A program made the translations under genes and the position numbers. Below are positions 1-10,060 of a DNA stretch of 64,000 nt, one piece after another (position 1 is the first letter of the stretch; the number at the start of each line of letters is the position of its first letter). The stretch comes from Minwuia sp048007105 (GTDB taxonomy: Bacteria; Pseudomonadota; Alphaproteobacteria; Minwuiales; Minwuiaceae). The notes under the pieces are model-generated. The model did not search any database and was not told where the DNA came from. It saw nothing but the letters and a program-made list of their open reading frames with translations. Where the stretch lies: the NCBI RefSeq assembly GCF_048007105.1, contig NZ_CP180352.1, positions 1,302,001-1,366,000 of the forward strand. The letters run 5' to 3'.

Positions 1-40
1 AGATCTCGGGGTTGGTCGGGTCCGGCCGGTCATCGCTCAT
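1..40 (-). CDS. N-terminus of a divergent gene running off the left edge (unidentified)
   Basis: Reading leftward, an ATG at 40-38 opens a frame starting MSDDRPDPTNPEI that runs off the window without a stop. Its placement head-to-head with the deacetylase-like gene makes a divergent pair plausible. Only 13 residues are visible and no strong ribosome site precedes the ATG, so the product cannot be named. Confidence 0.3.
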   Translation of the reverse strand, partial: MSDDRPDPTNPEI

Positions 41-70
41 GGCCGGGAGATTGAACAATTGCGGGGCGGG

Positions 71-835
71 ATGAAAGAACTCGATGGCCTGAGGCGCGAA
101 CTGGACCGCTGGGAAGCGGACGGACGCGCCGCCAACTTCTGGTGGCGCGACGACGATGCCGAGGCGCCGGACGCCCCCGTGATGCGCATGCTGGACCTGT
201 CGGCGAGAACGGGCGCGCCCGTCTTCATTGCCGTAGTCCCGGCCCGCGCGGTGGATGCGCTCTCCGAGCCGATGATCGACTGTCCGACGGCGGTGCCGTT
301 CCAGCACGGCTACGCCCATCGGGACCACTCGCCGGCCGATGTGAAGGGAAAGTGGGAACTGGGCCTGCACCGCGGCCGCGACGAGATCCTGGACGAGTTG
401 CGGACCGGCTGGGCGCGGATGCAGGAGCTGTTCGGTCCGCGCTTCCAGCCCATGCTGGGACCGCCCTGGAACCGCATCGATGCCGGGCTCTATCCGGACC
501 TGCCGGAGATTGGCTTCGAGATCCTGTCGACCTTCGCGCCGCGGCCGGCCCCCGAGCCCGTGCCGGGACTGCGTCAGATCAACGGCCATTGCGACATCAT
601 CTCCTGGAAGCGCGACCGCAGCTTCATCGGCGCCGAGAAGACGTCGAACCGGCTGGTCGAGCATCTTCAGGCCCGCCGCGCCGGTCTGGTGGAGGACGAG
701 CCGACCGGGCTGCTGACCCATGTCTGGATCAACGACGAGCCGGCCTGGCACGCCATCGAGGCGGTGATCGAGACCGTCAACGCCCACCCTGCCGGACGCT
801 GGCTCGACCGCGCCGGGCTGGAGGCCTGTTCATGA
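71..835 (+). CDS. polysaccharide deacetylase-like protein (NodB-fold)
   Basis: The 254-residue product looks like a carbohydrate-esterase-4/NodB-type protein. An acidic metal-site stretch, WRDDDAEAPD, lies at about residues 25-34, and a histidine motif HGYAH at 79-83 is followed by another His at 86. The strand-and-loop pattern (VFIAVVP, then PFQHGYAHRDH) fits a deacetylase barrel. No signal peptide is seen, so it is probably cytoplasmic, acting on a sugar precursor or lipid-linked sugar; this is inferred. An in-frame TTG at 59 lies upstream, but the ATG at 71 is preferred. It may pair functionally with the divergent gene at the left edge. Confidence 0.7.
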   Translation: MKELDGLRRELDRWEADGRAANFWWRDDDAEAPDAPVMRMLDLSARTGAPVFIAVVPARAVDALSEPMIDCPTAVPFQHGYAHRDHSPADVKGKWELGLHRGRDEILDELRTGWARMQELFGPRFQPMLGPPWNRIDAGLYPDLPEIGFEILSTFAPRPAPEPVPGLRQINGHCDIISWKRDRSFIGAEKTSNRLVEHLQARRAGLVEDEPTGLLTHVWINDEPAWHAIEAVIETVNAHPAGRWLDRAGLEACS

Positions 836-893
836 GCCCGGGGCGGCGATAGGTTGCCGCCGGACCTGTAGTGGATCTTTGCAAGGTGATGTC

Positions 894-1325
894 ATGAGAG
901 TTCCCGTTCTGCTGGCTGCGCTTGCCGCGCTGACCGCCTGCGAATCGTCGGCGGTCCGCACCATCGGCGGCCTGCTCGATTCGGATCGCGCGCGCCTGAA
1001 CACGCTGGAGGAATGCGCGGCCTTCAACGGCGCCGTCGCTGCCAACCTGACGACCTCGGTGAATGCGCGGGAAGCGGAAGTGGAACGCGCGCCGGAGTTC
1101 CGCAACAGCGCCGAAATCCTGTCCGACCGGGCGGTCAAGCTGCGTGTGAACGCTGGCGACGAGACCCGTCAGGAGGCCTTCGGCAAGACGTTCAGGAATG
1201 TCAGCGAACGGCAGCGCGAACTCGCCATCGGCATCAACGACCGCATCATCGCCGACGGCACCGGCGTGCTCGACAACCCGTGGGTCCGCGAACAACAGAC
1301 CGACTGCCGGAACCGGGGCGCTTGA
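894..1325 (+). CDS. small predicted lipoprotein, unknown function
   Basis: The 143-residue protein begins with a short hydrophobic signal and a lipobox-like LTAC (MRVPVLLAALAALTAC), so it is probably lipidated at Cys16 and membrane-anchored. The mature part is hydrophilic and helical with two further cysteines (in EECAAF and TDCRN) that could form a disulfide. The start at 894 is preferred over an in-frame TTG at 879 because AAGG (883-886) lies at ribosome-site distance and the signal begins there. Its stop overlaps the TTG of the next gene, indicating translational coupling. I do not recognise the family. Confidence 0.7.
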   Translation: MRVPVLLAALAALTACESSAVRTIGGLLDSDRARLNTLEECAAFNGAVAANLTTSVNAREAEVERAPEFRNSAEILSDRAVKLRVNAGDETRQEAFGKTFRNVSERQRELAIGINDRIIADGTGVLDNPWVREQQTDCRNRGA

Positions 1326-2191
1326 AGGACGCGCTATTCAGGCCCGGCACGGACGCCGACATCGATCAGGTCGCCGACCTGCTGCACCAGCACATGAACC
1401 GCAAGGTGCCGCCCGAGACCTTCCGGCGGCTGATGGACTACGGCTGGGCCGGAGAGAAGCCCCATGTGGGCATGGTCGTGGAGGCGGACGGCCAGATCGT
1501 CGGCTTCCACGGCAACGTGTACTCCACGCGGTTCCTGCCCGACGGCCCGCGCGTCTTCGGCAGCTTCACCTCGCTCTATATCCACCGGGACTGGCGGGGC
1601 GAGAATCTCGGTCTGCGGATGATGCAGACCTACGAGGCGCGCCCCGACATCACCTACACGGTCTTCGATCCGTCGAAGCGGGTGCATGCCATCCTCGAAC
1701 AGTGCGGTTTCCGGGACCTCGATCTGAACCGCTACGTCTGGCAGGCGGACGGCGTGCCCGGCGACATCGAGGTGATCGAGGACCCCGACCGGATCGCGCC
1801 GCGCGTCTCCGAGGAGGAACGCCGCTATCTGCACGATCACCGGGACATGAAGGCCTTTCCGGTGCTGCTGTCCGGGCCGGCGGGCGATGTGCTGAGCTTC
1901 TTCCTCCGGCAGGACCGGGGCGACAAGGGCTTTTGCCACGACCTGATCTACACCGGGGATCCGGCGAAGCTGGCTGCGATGATCGACGCCGCCGCGCCGC
2001 GCATCCTGGGCGACGATCCGCGGGCGCGCCTGCTGGCGGACGAGCGCTTCTTCAACGGAAACGCCGTCGGCGGCCGCAAGGAGCCGCTGCAGTACCGCCG
2101 CATGGTGCGCCGCGCCGATCCGGCCTTGCCGGACTGGCGCGTCGATCACCTATACACGGAAACCCTGCTGATCGATCTCAAGCTGGGCTGA
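1322..2191 (+). CDS. GNAT-like N-acetyltransferase family protein
   Basis: This 289-residue protein has the opening pattern of a GNAT enzyme: FRPGTDADIDQVADLL at the N-terminus, then a strand VGMVVEADGQIVGFHG and an acetyl-CoA-loop-like YIHRDWRGENLGLRMM at about residues 80-100. The motif FDPSKRVHAILEQCGF resembles the C-terminal part of the GNAT core. The remaining 130 residues form an extension without a recognised domain. The start is probably the TTG at 1322, which overlaps the stop of the lipoprotein gene, so the two genes look like a coupled pair. The substrate is unknown. Confidence 0.65.
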   Translation: MKDALFRPGTDADIDQVADLLHQHMNRKVPPETFRRLMDYGWAGEKPHVGMVVEADGQIVGFHGNVYSTRFLPDGPRVFGSFTSLYIHRDWRGENLGLRMMQTYEARPDITYTVFDPSKRVHAILEQCGFRDLDLNRYVWQADGVPGDIEVIEDPDRIAPRVSEEERRYLHDHRDMKAFPVLLSGPAGDVLSFFLRQDRGDKGFCHDLIYTGDPAKLAAMIDAAAPRILGDDPRARLLADERFFNGNAVGGRKEPLQYRRMVRRADPALPDWRVDHLYTETLLIDLKLG

Positions 2192-2465
2192 CGGGTTTCA
2201 GGAACACGACCCTGAACCGCGCGTCCTCCGACAGGCTGACCCGGTGCGGGGCCGTCGGCGGGATCATGAGGCTGCCGCCCGCCCGGACGGCGACGTCGCG
2301 GCCGGGAAAGCCGGCCTCGGCATAGCGGACCTCTCCGTCGAGGACTTCCAGTCGGCCCCAGGTGCCGGCCTTGATCGAATGATCCGACAGCAGCGCCGCC
2401 GGCACGTTCCCGCGGTCGAAGACCGGCGTCTCGCGATAGGGTTTCAGATCCGTCGATGGCTTCAA
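2178..2465 (-). CDS. DUF1971/YeaR-like cupin protein
   Basis: The 95-residue product is a small cupin resembling E. coli YeaR and the DUF1971 (tellurite-resistance-like) family. It shows TPVFDRGNVPAALLSDHSIKAG, then a WGRLEVLDGEV strand, a cupin loop GGSLMIPPTAPHRV and a closing FRVVFLKP. The probable start is a TTG at 2465-2463 that overlaps the TGA of the flavin reductase gene, so it would be translated by coupling. YeaR-type proteins respond to nitrate/NO stress in enterobacteria; a role here is inferred only from family and from linkage to a flavin reductase. Confidence 0.65.
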   Translation of the reverse strand: MKPSTDLKPYRETPVFDRGNVPAALLSDHSIKAGTWGRLEVLDGEVRYAEAGFPGRDVAVRAGGSLMIPPTAPHRVSLSEDARFRVVFLKPVSPA

Positions 2466-3073
2466 TCGGGCCGGTCCATCGCAAACACCTTCTCGACATA
2501 GGTGTAGTCCATGTACCCCAGCCGGGCGAGCGGGTGGTAGACGGTCATGTCGATCATGCCGTCCTTGACGATGCTCTCGTCGATGTGGACGCCGACCACC
2601 TCGCCGATGACCAGATTGTTGGTCACCTTCGGATTGTTCGAACGCAGCTGGACGATCTGCACCAGCCGGCATTCCAGGTTCGCCGGCGCCTCCTTGACCC
2701 GCGGCGCCTTGACCAGTTCGCAGTCGGCAGCCGTCAGGCCGGCGGCCGCGAATTCGTCCTGATCCCGGGGCAGGTGCGCCGAGGAGGCGTTCATCTGATC
2801 CTTCAGCTCATAGGTGCACATGTTGACGACGAATTCGCCGGTCTCGCGGACATGGTCTGCCGTGTCCTTGCCGCCGCCGGCGGGCTTTGTGCCGTTGCAG
2901 CCGAAGACGACCGTCGGCGGGAAGTCCGTCACCGCGTTGAAGTAGCTGAAGGGCGCGAGGTTGATGAGACCGTCGGCGCTGCGGGTGGAAATCCATCCGA
3001 TCGGCCTGGGCGAGACCAGCGCCTTGAAGGGATTGTGCTTCATGCCGTGGTGCTCGTCGGCGCGGTAGAACAT
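2462..3073 (-). CDS. flavin reductase-like FMN-binding split-barrel protein
   Basis: The 203-residue protein matches the flavin reductase-like family. Typical motifs are FKALVSPRPIGWISTRSADG near residues 16-35, NLAPFSYFNAVTDFPPTVVF at 38-57 and GEFVVNMCT further on, which form the FMN-binding split barrel. Members either reduce flavin with NAD(P)H or bind FMN as an oxidoreductase. The ATG at 3073 is preceded on its strand by GGGGAG, a good ribosome site. It is first in a two-gene unit with the cupin gene, whose start overlaps its stop. Confidence 0.85.
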   Translation of the reverse strand: MFYRADEHHGMKHNPFKALVSPRPIGWISTRSADGLINLAPFSYFNAVTDFPPTVVFGCNGTKPAGGGKDTADHVRETGEFVVNMCTYELKDQMNASSAHLPRDQDEFAAAGLTAADCELVKAPRVKEAPANLECRLVQIVQLRSNNPKVTNNLVIGEVVGVHIDESIVKDGMIDMTVYHPLARLGYMDYTYVEKVFAMDRPD

Positions 3074-3302
3074 CGGTTTCTCCCCGGAAAATGGACGGCT
3101 GAAAGGTAGGCCGCAGGCAGGGGCCGATCAATCGCGGCGGGACTTTTTGCTTGGCGGCGCGGTGCCGCGGGGTTAAATCGGCTGCATGACAAGGATCGCA
3201 TCCGCACGACGACGAGGCCGTTGAGCCTGCCGGGACACAGGGACATCCCGTGCAGCGCCCGCGTGCGTCCCGTCGTCTGATTCGATCCGAAAGACCCGAT
3301 CC

Positions 3303-3797
3303 ATGTTTGCCTACACCATGCTCGACGACGCCGCCCGGTCGGCGTTAACCGCCCTGCTCGACGTTTCCTTCGGTCCCGACCGGCATTCGAAGATCGCCTA
3401 CCGCTTCCGTGACGACGTGCCCGAGGACGAGCGCTTCGGCATGGCCGCCTGGGATGGAGACCTGCTGGTCGGCGCCATCCAGTACTGGCCCTGCCATGTC
3501 GATGGCGTGGACGCGCAGCTGCTCGGCCCACTGGCCGTTGCGCCGGCCTATCGGGGGCGGGGCGCCGCGCGCGGGCTGGTGAATCGCAGCCTGCAGCTGG
3601 TCGAGGATGCGGGCACCGATCTGGTGGTGCTGATCGGCGATCCCAAGCTCTACCTGCAATACGGCTTCACCCCGGCCAGCGGCCAGTCGCTGGTGATCGA
3701 GGGCGAGCCCGATCACCGGGTGCAGATGAAGCCGCTGACCGATGCGGGCCGCGAAGCGACGGGGCTGGTCTCGCCGGCGCTGGCGACGGTCAGTTGA
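3303..3797 (+). CDS. GNAT family N-acetyltransferase
   Basis: The 164-residue protein has a complete GNAT core. It contains a central strand LLVGAIQYW, then the substrate/acetyl-CoA segment LLGPLAVAPAYRGRGAARGL (about residues 78-97, the Q/RxxGxG/A loop as RGRGAA), then LVVLIGDPKLYLQYGFTPA, a typical closing motif of YhbS-like acetyltransferases. It is probably cytoplasmic with an unknown small-molecule or peptide substrate. Its 3' end overlaps that of the convergent esterase gene by eight bases. Confidence 0.85.
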   Translation: MFAYTMLDDAARSALTALLDVSFGPDRHSKIAYRFRDDVPEDERFGMAAWDGDLLVGAIQYWPCHVDGVDAQLLGPLAVAPAYRGRGAARGLVNRSLQLVEDAGTDLVVLIGDPKLYLQYGFTPASGQSLVIEGEPDHRVQMKPLTDAGREATGLVSPALATVS

Positions 3798-4827
3798 GGT
3801 CCCAGCGCCGCCGCATGTAGTCGGCGGCCTCGCGGGTGGCCTCCAGACCCTCCGGGATCGCCTTCGCCATCATCATGAAGCCGTGGATCTGGCCTGTGTA
3901 CTCGTGGAAGGTCACGCCGACGCCGGCCTCCGCCAGCCGGTCGGCATAGTCCTTCGCCTCGTCGCGCAGCGGATCGAATCCGGCGGTCAGGAACAGCGCG
4001 GGCGGCTGACCCGTCAGGTCGGCGGTCCGGGCGGGCGAGGCGCGCAGATCGGCCTTGTCGGCGTCGCCGTTCAGATACTGCTCCTGGTACCATTCGATGC
4101 GGTCGCGGGGGATGATCGCGCCTTCGACAAAGGTCTTGTGGGAGCGGGTGTCCGTGGAGAAATCGGTCGCCGGATAGATCAGCAGCTGGAAGTCCGGAGC
4201 CTTCTCGCCCGCGCCCGCGGTCATCTGGCTGACGACGATCGACAGGTTGCCGCCGGCGGAATCCCCGCCCACTGCAACGCGATCCGGATCGCCGCCGATC
4301 TCGTTGGCGACGCGGCGTAGCCAGCGGTAGGCGGACAGGCAGTCCTCGACGCCCTTCGGGAACTTGTTCTCGGGCGCCAGGCCGTAATCGATGGCGACGA
4401 CCATCGCCCCCGACCAGAGCGCCAGGCGGGCGCAGAGGCCGTGATGGCTCTCCAGATCGCCCTGCACCCAGCCGCCGCCATGGAAGAAGCAGAGCACCGG
4501 CAGCTTGCCGTCGGTCTCGGCCGGCTTGTAGACGCGCGCGCCGATCTGCCGGTCTCCGCCGCCGGGGATCCTGATATCGCCGATCTTCGCCAGTTCCGGC
4601 GCCGGCTCGTCGAGCAGGCTCACCAGCGTGGTCAGCTGCTGGCGCAGTTCGGGCAGCGGCGGGAAGTAACCCGGCACGCGCACCGAGCGCGAGAACTCCG
4701 CCACGACCTGGGCCTTGGGATCCATGACGCGGCCGCCATCGGTCTCGCGGCGGCCCTCCAGCATCGGCAGCACCTGCGCCTCGCTCATCAGGCAATGCTG
4801 CAGTTCGAATGCGGCTTTCGCGTCCAT
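3790..4827 (-). CDS. alpha/beta hydrolase of the hormone-sensitive lipase (acetyl esterase) type
   Basis: The 345-residue enzyme belongs to the HSL-like carboxylesterases. The oxyanion-hole motif HGGGW is at residues 116-120, the nucleophile elbow GDSAGG at 188-193 (Ser190), and the likely Asp and His partners are in GFDPLRDE (Asp285) and QIHGF (His315). The N-terminal ~80 residues would form the cap. It probably hydrolyses short acyl esters in the cytoplasm. An in-frame ATG at 4854 exists, but the ATG at 4827 has an AAAGGGGG ribosome site five bases upstream and is preferred. Confidence 0.85.
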   Translation of the reverse strand: MDAKAAFELQHCLMSEAQVLPMLEGRRETDGGRVMDPKAQVVAEFSRSVRVPGYFPPLPELRQQLTTLVSLLDEPAPELAKIGDIRIPGGGDRQIGARVYKPAETDGKLPVLCFFHGGGWVQGDLESHHGLCARLALWSGAMVVAIDYGLAPENKFPKGVEDCLSAYRWLRRVANEIGGDPDRVAVGGDSAGGNLSIVVSQMTAGAGEKAPDFQLLIYPATDFSTDTRSHKTFVEGAIIPRDRIEWYQEQYLNGDADKADLRASPARTADLTGQPPALFLTAGFDPLRDEAKDYADRLAEAGVGVTFHEYTGQIHGFMMMAKAIPEGLEATREAADYMRRRWDLN

Positions 4828-4893
4828 CTCCACCCCCTTTGACTGTTTGCTCATGACCTATAGCATGACCGCCGCGGCGGTACCCATGAGCAG

Positions 4894-5361
4894 ATGATGC
4901 GGGCGACAACGTATTTCGACGACTACGCGCTGGGCGACCGCTACGTGACCGACTCGGTCACGGTGACGGAGGGCCAGATCCTCCGGTTCGCGCGCGAATA
5001 CGATACGCAGCTGTTCCACACCAATGTCGCGGCGGCGGACGAAAGCCATTTCGGCGGCCTGATCGGCAGCGGCTTCCAGACCCTCAATCTCAGCTTCGCG
5101 CTGTTCTTCAAGCTGCAGCTGGTACAGCCGGCTGCCGTGGGCGGCGCAGGGATCGACGGTCTGCGCTGGCGCAAACCGTTGCGTCCGGGCGACACGATCC
5201 ATGTTGAATGCGAGGTGATCGATCTCGTGCCCTCGGCCTCGCGGCCTGACCGGGGTACGGTGCGCATGCGCCACGACACCTTCAATCAGGACGGCGACGT
5301 GATCATGACGCTGGAATGCCTGCACATCCTGCAGACCCGGGCCGGAGCCGCCGCATCGTGA
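4894..5361 (+). CDS. MaoC-like (hot-dog fold) dehydratase
   Basis: This 155-residue protein fits the MaoC/(R)-hydratase family. The catalytic-type pair appears as YDTQLFH (Asp37 and His42), followed by SHFGGLIGSGFQTL, which resembles the family's FGG-I-ASG segment. The C-terminal half has the strands WRKPLRPGDTIHVECEV. Such enzymes hydrate trans-2-enoyl-CoAs, or related thioesters. Two ATGs lie at 4894 and 4897. Its stop overlaps the GTG start of the lipoprotein gene that follows. Confidence 0.8.
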   Translation: MMRATTYFDDYALGDRYVTDSVTVTEGQILRFAREYDTQLFHTNVAAADESHFGGLIGSGFQTLNLSFALFFKLQLVQPAAVGGAGIDGLRWRKPLRPGDTIHVECEVIDLVPSASRPDRGTVRMRHDTFNQDGDVIMTLECLHILQTRAGAAAS

Positions 5362-6002
5362 GGCGGCCGCTCGCCATCGCCCTGTTTGCGGCCCTGCTCG
5401 CAGCCTGCGGCACGCTGGAGCCGGAGGAGCTGCCGCCGGCGGCCTTCGACAAGCCGGTGCTGCACGCCGACGGCACGCTGACCGGCGTTCAGGGCGTCGA
5501 CCACCGTCACTGGGCGCTGGTCGATCAGGATCTTCGCAAGGGCGTCTTCTGGTACAGCTTTCTCAACCGCGTCACCCAGGACTGCAAGCAGGCCTACCCC
5601 GAACATGCCGACTGGCTGGGCGAGGTGAACCTGCTGGTCCAGAGAGCGACCGGACAGGCGGCGCGCGCCGGCATCCGCATGGAGCGGCAGCGCCTCGAGA
5701 CCCGGGCCGAAGGCGCCGACCGCGCGGTGGTCGGGCTGGAGGCGATGAGCGTCGCCGAAGTCGAGGTGGCCGGCGTGCTGGCGGGCTGGATCGAGAGCGC
5801 GACCGGCGAGGAGGTGCCTCTGGAGCGGGCCCTGGTCCAGGGCTGCGCGCTGCTGTTCGACCGGGAGAACCTTCGCGGCCTCATGCGCAATTCGGCGGAG
5901 CCGCTGTCGCGCTACTTCGCCCGAATGGAAGTCGAGCAGCCCGACATCTACGCGGCCACCGGCGGGGTCGAGGGCATCGTCCGCCGCCTCGACAAGGTCT
6001 GA
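5358..6002 (+). CDS. predicted lipoprotein, unknown function
   Basis: The 214-residue protein starts at a GTG (5358) inside the stop of the MaoC-like gene and opens MRRPLAIALFAALLAACG, a classical lipoprotein signal with lipobox LAAC. The mature protein is mainly helical and contains WALVDQDLRKGVFWYSFLNRV and two cysteines (DCKQ and QGCALL). I do not recognise the family. The 4-base-type overlap indicates co-translation with the hydratase gene, but no functional link is evident. Confidence 0.7.
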   Translation: MRRPLAIALFAALLAACGTLEPEELPPAAFDKPVLHADGTLTGVQGVDHRHWALVDQDLRKGVFWYSFLNRVTQDCKQAYPEHADWLGEVNLLVQRATGQAARAGIRMERQRLETRAEGADRAVVGLEAMSVAEVEVAGVLAGWIESATGEEVPLERALVQGCALLFDRENLRGLMRNSAEPLSRYFARMEVEQPDIYAATGGVEGIVRRLDKV

Positions 6003-6003
6003 G

Positions 6004-6593
6004 TCAGACAGCCGTCAGATAGGGCGCGATGGCCATGTCGGTGCCTGCCCGCCAGAGCAGCCCGGCCAGCATGTCGGCGATCGCGAAACCGACCGCGACG
6101 GGCGGCTGCGCCGGCAGCGTCGTCCGCGCGATGAAGTAGCGGTAATAGAGCACGAAGACGAGCACGGCGAAGCTGAAGAGGCCGAGAATCCCGCCCCCCA
6201 GCATGCCGGCCGCGCCCAGCGCGACGACCGGCAGCCGGAGCAGCATGATCCAGACCTCGGACCAGTTGCAGGCGACGATGTAGAGACGGATGTCGTGGCC
6301 CTGGTTCATCACCCGGCCCAGTTCGAAAGCCAGAACTGGCCAGAACATCCAGGCGCCGACATAGGAGACGGCCTCGATCCAGAAGACCGCCGTCAGGTCC
6401 GCTTCCGGCACGGACGAATAGCGCGCGACCCAGATCAGGATGCCGTAGAACGGAGCCAGCAGGATGGCGGCGCGGAAGCTGAACCAGAAGCCTTCTGGCG
6501 AGCCGTCGAGCAGGCCGGCCCCGCCCGGGTCCCGCTTCGCCAGCATCAGCGCGCCACCCAGGCCCGCGGCCATTCCTGGCAGACCGCGCTGGC

Positions 6594-6597
<4 letters not shown>
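6004..6597 (-). CDS. multi-pass inner membrane protein (Yip1-like topology), unknown function
   Basis: This 197-residue protein has about five hydrophobic segments: AAILLAPFYGILIWVA, AVSYVGAWMFWPVLAF, VWIMLLRLPVVALGAAGML, ILGLFSFAVLVFVLYYRYF and a C-terminal AVGFAIADMLAGLLW. Its pattern resembles small Yip1/DUF1282-like proteins, but that assignment is tentative. The ATG at 6597 overlaps the TGA of paaK (ATGA), so it is the last gene of the phenylacetate block and co-translated with it. Confidence 0.7.
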
Positions 6598-7898
<1,301 letters not shown>

Positions 7899-7908
7899 GC
7901 GGCGGCTC

Positions 7909-8361
7909 TCACCTCTCTCGGGTCACGGGCAGGTCCTCGATGACCTTGCCCTTGATGGTCTGGGTCTGGCCGCGGAAGACCGCGACCTGCTCGCCCTTCT
8001 GGTTCCGGACGTCGATATCGTAGACGCCGGTGCGCCCGGCCGCTGCCGTCTCCTCGGCGGTCGCGGTCAGGATGTCGCCGGCATAGGTCGGCTTCAGGAA
8101 GCTGATCTGCGCCATCGAGGCAACCGCGGTGCGGTTGAAGGAGCCGCTGGCATAGGCCATCGCCGTGTCGGCCAGGGTGAAGGTGATGCCGCCATGGCCG
8201 ATGTCGTAGCCATTGGTCATCTGCGTTCTCACCGCCATGCGCAGCACCGAACGCCCCGCGCCGACCTCGACGACATGGATCCCCAGCGAGCGGGCGGCAC
8301 GGTCGTTGGCGTAGAGCGCGCGCGCTACCGCGCCGGCAATCTCGTCCGGGGTCTGCGTCAT
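7909..8361 (-). CDS. paaI: phenylacetate-pathway hot-dog thioesterase PaaI
   Basis: The 150-residue protein is a hot-dog thioesterase of the PaaI class, which releases CoA from hydroxyphenylacetyl-CoA dead-end products. The signature is NGYDIGHGGITFTLADTAMAYAS at about 50-72, where HGG and the Asp of LADTA are the usual catalytic positions. Its place between paaG-type and paaK genes supports the name. The ATG lies a few bases past the stop of the upstream isomerase gene, so it is in the same operon. Confidence 0.9.
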   Translation of the reverse strand: MTQTPDEIAGAVARALYANDRAARSLGIHVVEVGAGRSVLRMAVRTQMTNGYDIGHGGITFTLADTAMAYASGSFNRTAVASMAQISFLKPTYAGDILTATAEETAAAGRTGVYDIDVRNQKGEQVAVFRGQTQTIKGKVIEDLPVTRER

Positions 8362-8363
8362 GG

Positions 8364-9155
8364 TCAGCGGCCGGTGAACTTCGCGGGCCGCTTCTCCAGA
8401 AAGGCCTGGACGCCCTCGGCGAAGTCGCGCGTCGAACCGGCAACGCGCTGGCTGTCGCGCTCGGTGTCCAGCTGCTGCGCCAGGGTCTGGCTCTGTGCGT
8501 TGTGCATGGCCCGCCGGATCAGGCCGAGACCGCGGGTCGGGCCGGCGGCCAGCCTGGCCAGCACCTTGCCGCCTTCGGCTTCCAGTGCATCGTCATCGAC
8601 GGTTTTCCAGACCATGCCCCAGTCCTCCGCCTCGCGGGCGGTGATCTTCTCGCCCAGCAGCGCCATGCCCATCGCCCGCGCGCGGCCGACCTGGCGCGGC
8701 AGGTACCAGGTGCTGCCGGCGTCGGGGACAAGGCCGATGTTGCAGAAGGCCTGCAGGAAGACGGCGGACTCGCCGGCGATGATGATGTCGCAGGCGAGCG
8801 CGAGACTCATGCCCGCGCCGGCGCAGGGGCCGTTGACCAGCGCCACGATCGGCTTCTCGCAGGACCGCATGGTCAGGATCATCGGGTTGTACTGGGTCTC
8901 CAGCAGCTTGCCGGCGTCGCGCTCCTCGTCCGGCTGGGCGGCGGTGCCGGCCGTCAGGTCCGCGCCCGCGCAGAATCCGCGCCCGGCGCCGGTGATGGCG
9001 ATGACCCGCGCTTTCGGATCCCTGTCGGCCATCTCGACCGCGGCCTTGATCTCCAGCGGCATGCCCGGCGCAAAGGCGTTCAGCCGGTCGGGCCGGTTCA
9101 GGGTGATGCGGGCGATGCCGTCGGCGATCCCGAAGGTGATGTGATCGAAGTCCAT
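8364..9155 (-). CDS. paaG: 2-(1,2-epoxy-1,2-dihydrophenyl)acetyl-CoA isomerase-type enoyl-CoA hydratase family protein
   Basis: This 263-residue crotonase-family protein resembles PaaG, which converts the ring epoxide of phenylacetyl-CoA to an oxepin. The oxyanion segments are GAGRGFCAGADL and GPCAGAGMSLALACDI. The usual hydratase Glu (GCEL position) is replaced here by Ser in GMSL, as in PaaG-like isomerases, while the Asp of GLVPDAGSTWYL is kept. The neighbouring paaI and paaK support the role, but no paaABCDE oxygenase is in the window. Confidence 0.85.
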   Translation of the reverse strand: MDFDHITFGIADGIARITLNRPDRLNAFAPGMPLEIKAAVEMADRDPKARVIAITGAGRGFCAGADLTAGTAAQPDEERDAGKLLETQYNPMILTMRSCEKPIVALVNGPCAGAGMSLALACDIIIAGESAVFLQAFCNIGLVPDAGSTWYLPRQVGRARAMGMALLGEKITAREAEDWGMVWKTVDDDALEAEGGKVLARLAAGPTRGLGLIRRAMHNAQSQTLAQQLDTERDSQRVAGSTRDFAEGVQAFLEKRPAKFTGR

Positions 9156-9164
9156 GTCTTTCTC

Positions 9165-9971
9165 CTATCGTCCCCTGAAGGCCGCGGGCCGTCCTTCCAG
9201 AAAGGCCGCCACGCCTTCGGCGAAGTCGGCGGTCTTGCCGGCCTCGCGTTGCAGGCGCGCTTCCAGGGCGAGTTGTTCGTACAGGCTGGATCCGGCTTGC
9301 AGCCGCATCGCTTCCTTGATCATCTGGTAGGCGCGGGTCGGGCCCTTCGCCAGCTTCGACGCCATCCTGCCGGCGGTCTCGGTCAACAGGTCGTCGGGCG
9401 TGCAGCGCCAGATCAGACCCGCCGCCGCCGCGTCGGGCGCCGACAGCCTGTCGGCGGTCAGCGCCATGCCCAGGCCGCGGGCGCGGCTGCCGGCCCGCGC
9501 GAACAGCCAGGACCCGCCAATGTCCGGCACGATGCCGAGGTTCGGTCCGAAGGTGAGCTGGAAATAGGCCGAGCGGGCGGCGAGGACGATGTCGCAGCTC
9601 AGCGCGATCGAGGCGCCGCCGCCGGCGGCCGGTCCGTTGACCGCGGCGATCATCGGCTTGGAGACCGCGTACATCGCCCGCATCATCGGGTTGAATTCGT
9701 ACTCCATGGCGTCGGCCACCTCGTCGCCCGGCGCCTCGCCGGACTCGGCCAGACGGTTGAGCAGCGACATGTCGGCGCCGGCGTTGAAGGCGCGGCCGGC
9801 GCCGGTCAGCACGACGGCGCGGACCCCCGGGTCGCGCTCGACGTCCAGAAAAGCGCCGTGCATCGCCTGCACCAGCGTCCGGTCCAGCGCGTTCAGCGCA
9901 TGGGGCCGGTTCATGGTCAGCCACGCGACGCCGTCGCGGTCTTCCCTGATCAGCGGTTCCTGTTCGGTCAT
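9165..9971 (-). CDS. second PaaG/PaaB-like enoyl-CoA hydratase/isomerase
   Basis: The 268-residue protein is a crotonase-family paralogue of the next gene. It has GAGRAFNAGADM, GPAAGGGASIALSCDIV and FGPNLGIVPDIGGSW, again lacking the canonical hydratase Glu but keeping the Asp after GIVP. It could be the second isomerase/hydratase of phenylacetate or fatty acid breakdown. The ATG at 9971 is preceded by GGGGGAGG; the frame stays open to 10604 but that stretch overlaps the divergent phasin gene and is not coding. It is the first gene of the leftward paa-like unit. Confidence 0.8.
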   Translation of the reverse strand: MTEQEPLIREDRDGVAWLTMNRPHALNALDRTLVQAMHGAFLDVERDPGVRAVVLTGAGRAFNAGADMSLLNRLAESGEAPGDEVADAMEYEFNPMMRAMYAVSKPMIAAVNGPAAGGGASIALSCDIVLAARSAYFQLTFGPNLGIVPDIGGSWLFARAGSRARGLGMALTADRLSAPDAAAAGLIWRCTPDDLLTETAGRMASKLAKGPTRAYQMIKEAMRLQAGSSLYEQLALEARLQREAGKTADFAEGVAAFLEGRPAAFRGR

Positions 9972-10060
9972 GAGCGCCTCCCCCCGTCTCTTATGATACA
10001 AACGCGGGGCGGGATAAATCCCCTGCCGCCGATCTCCCGGGATTACGGGTCCGGAATGTC

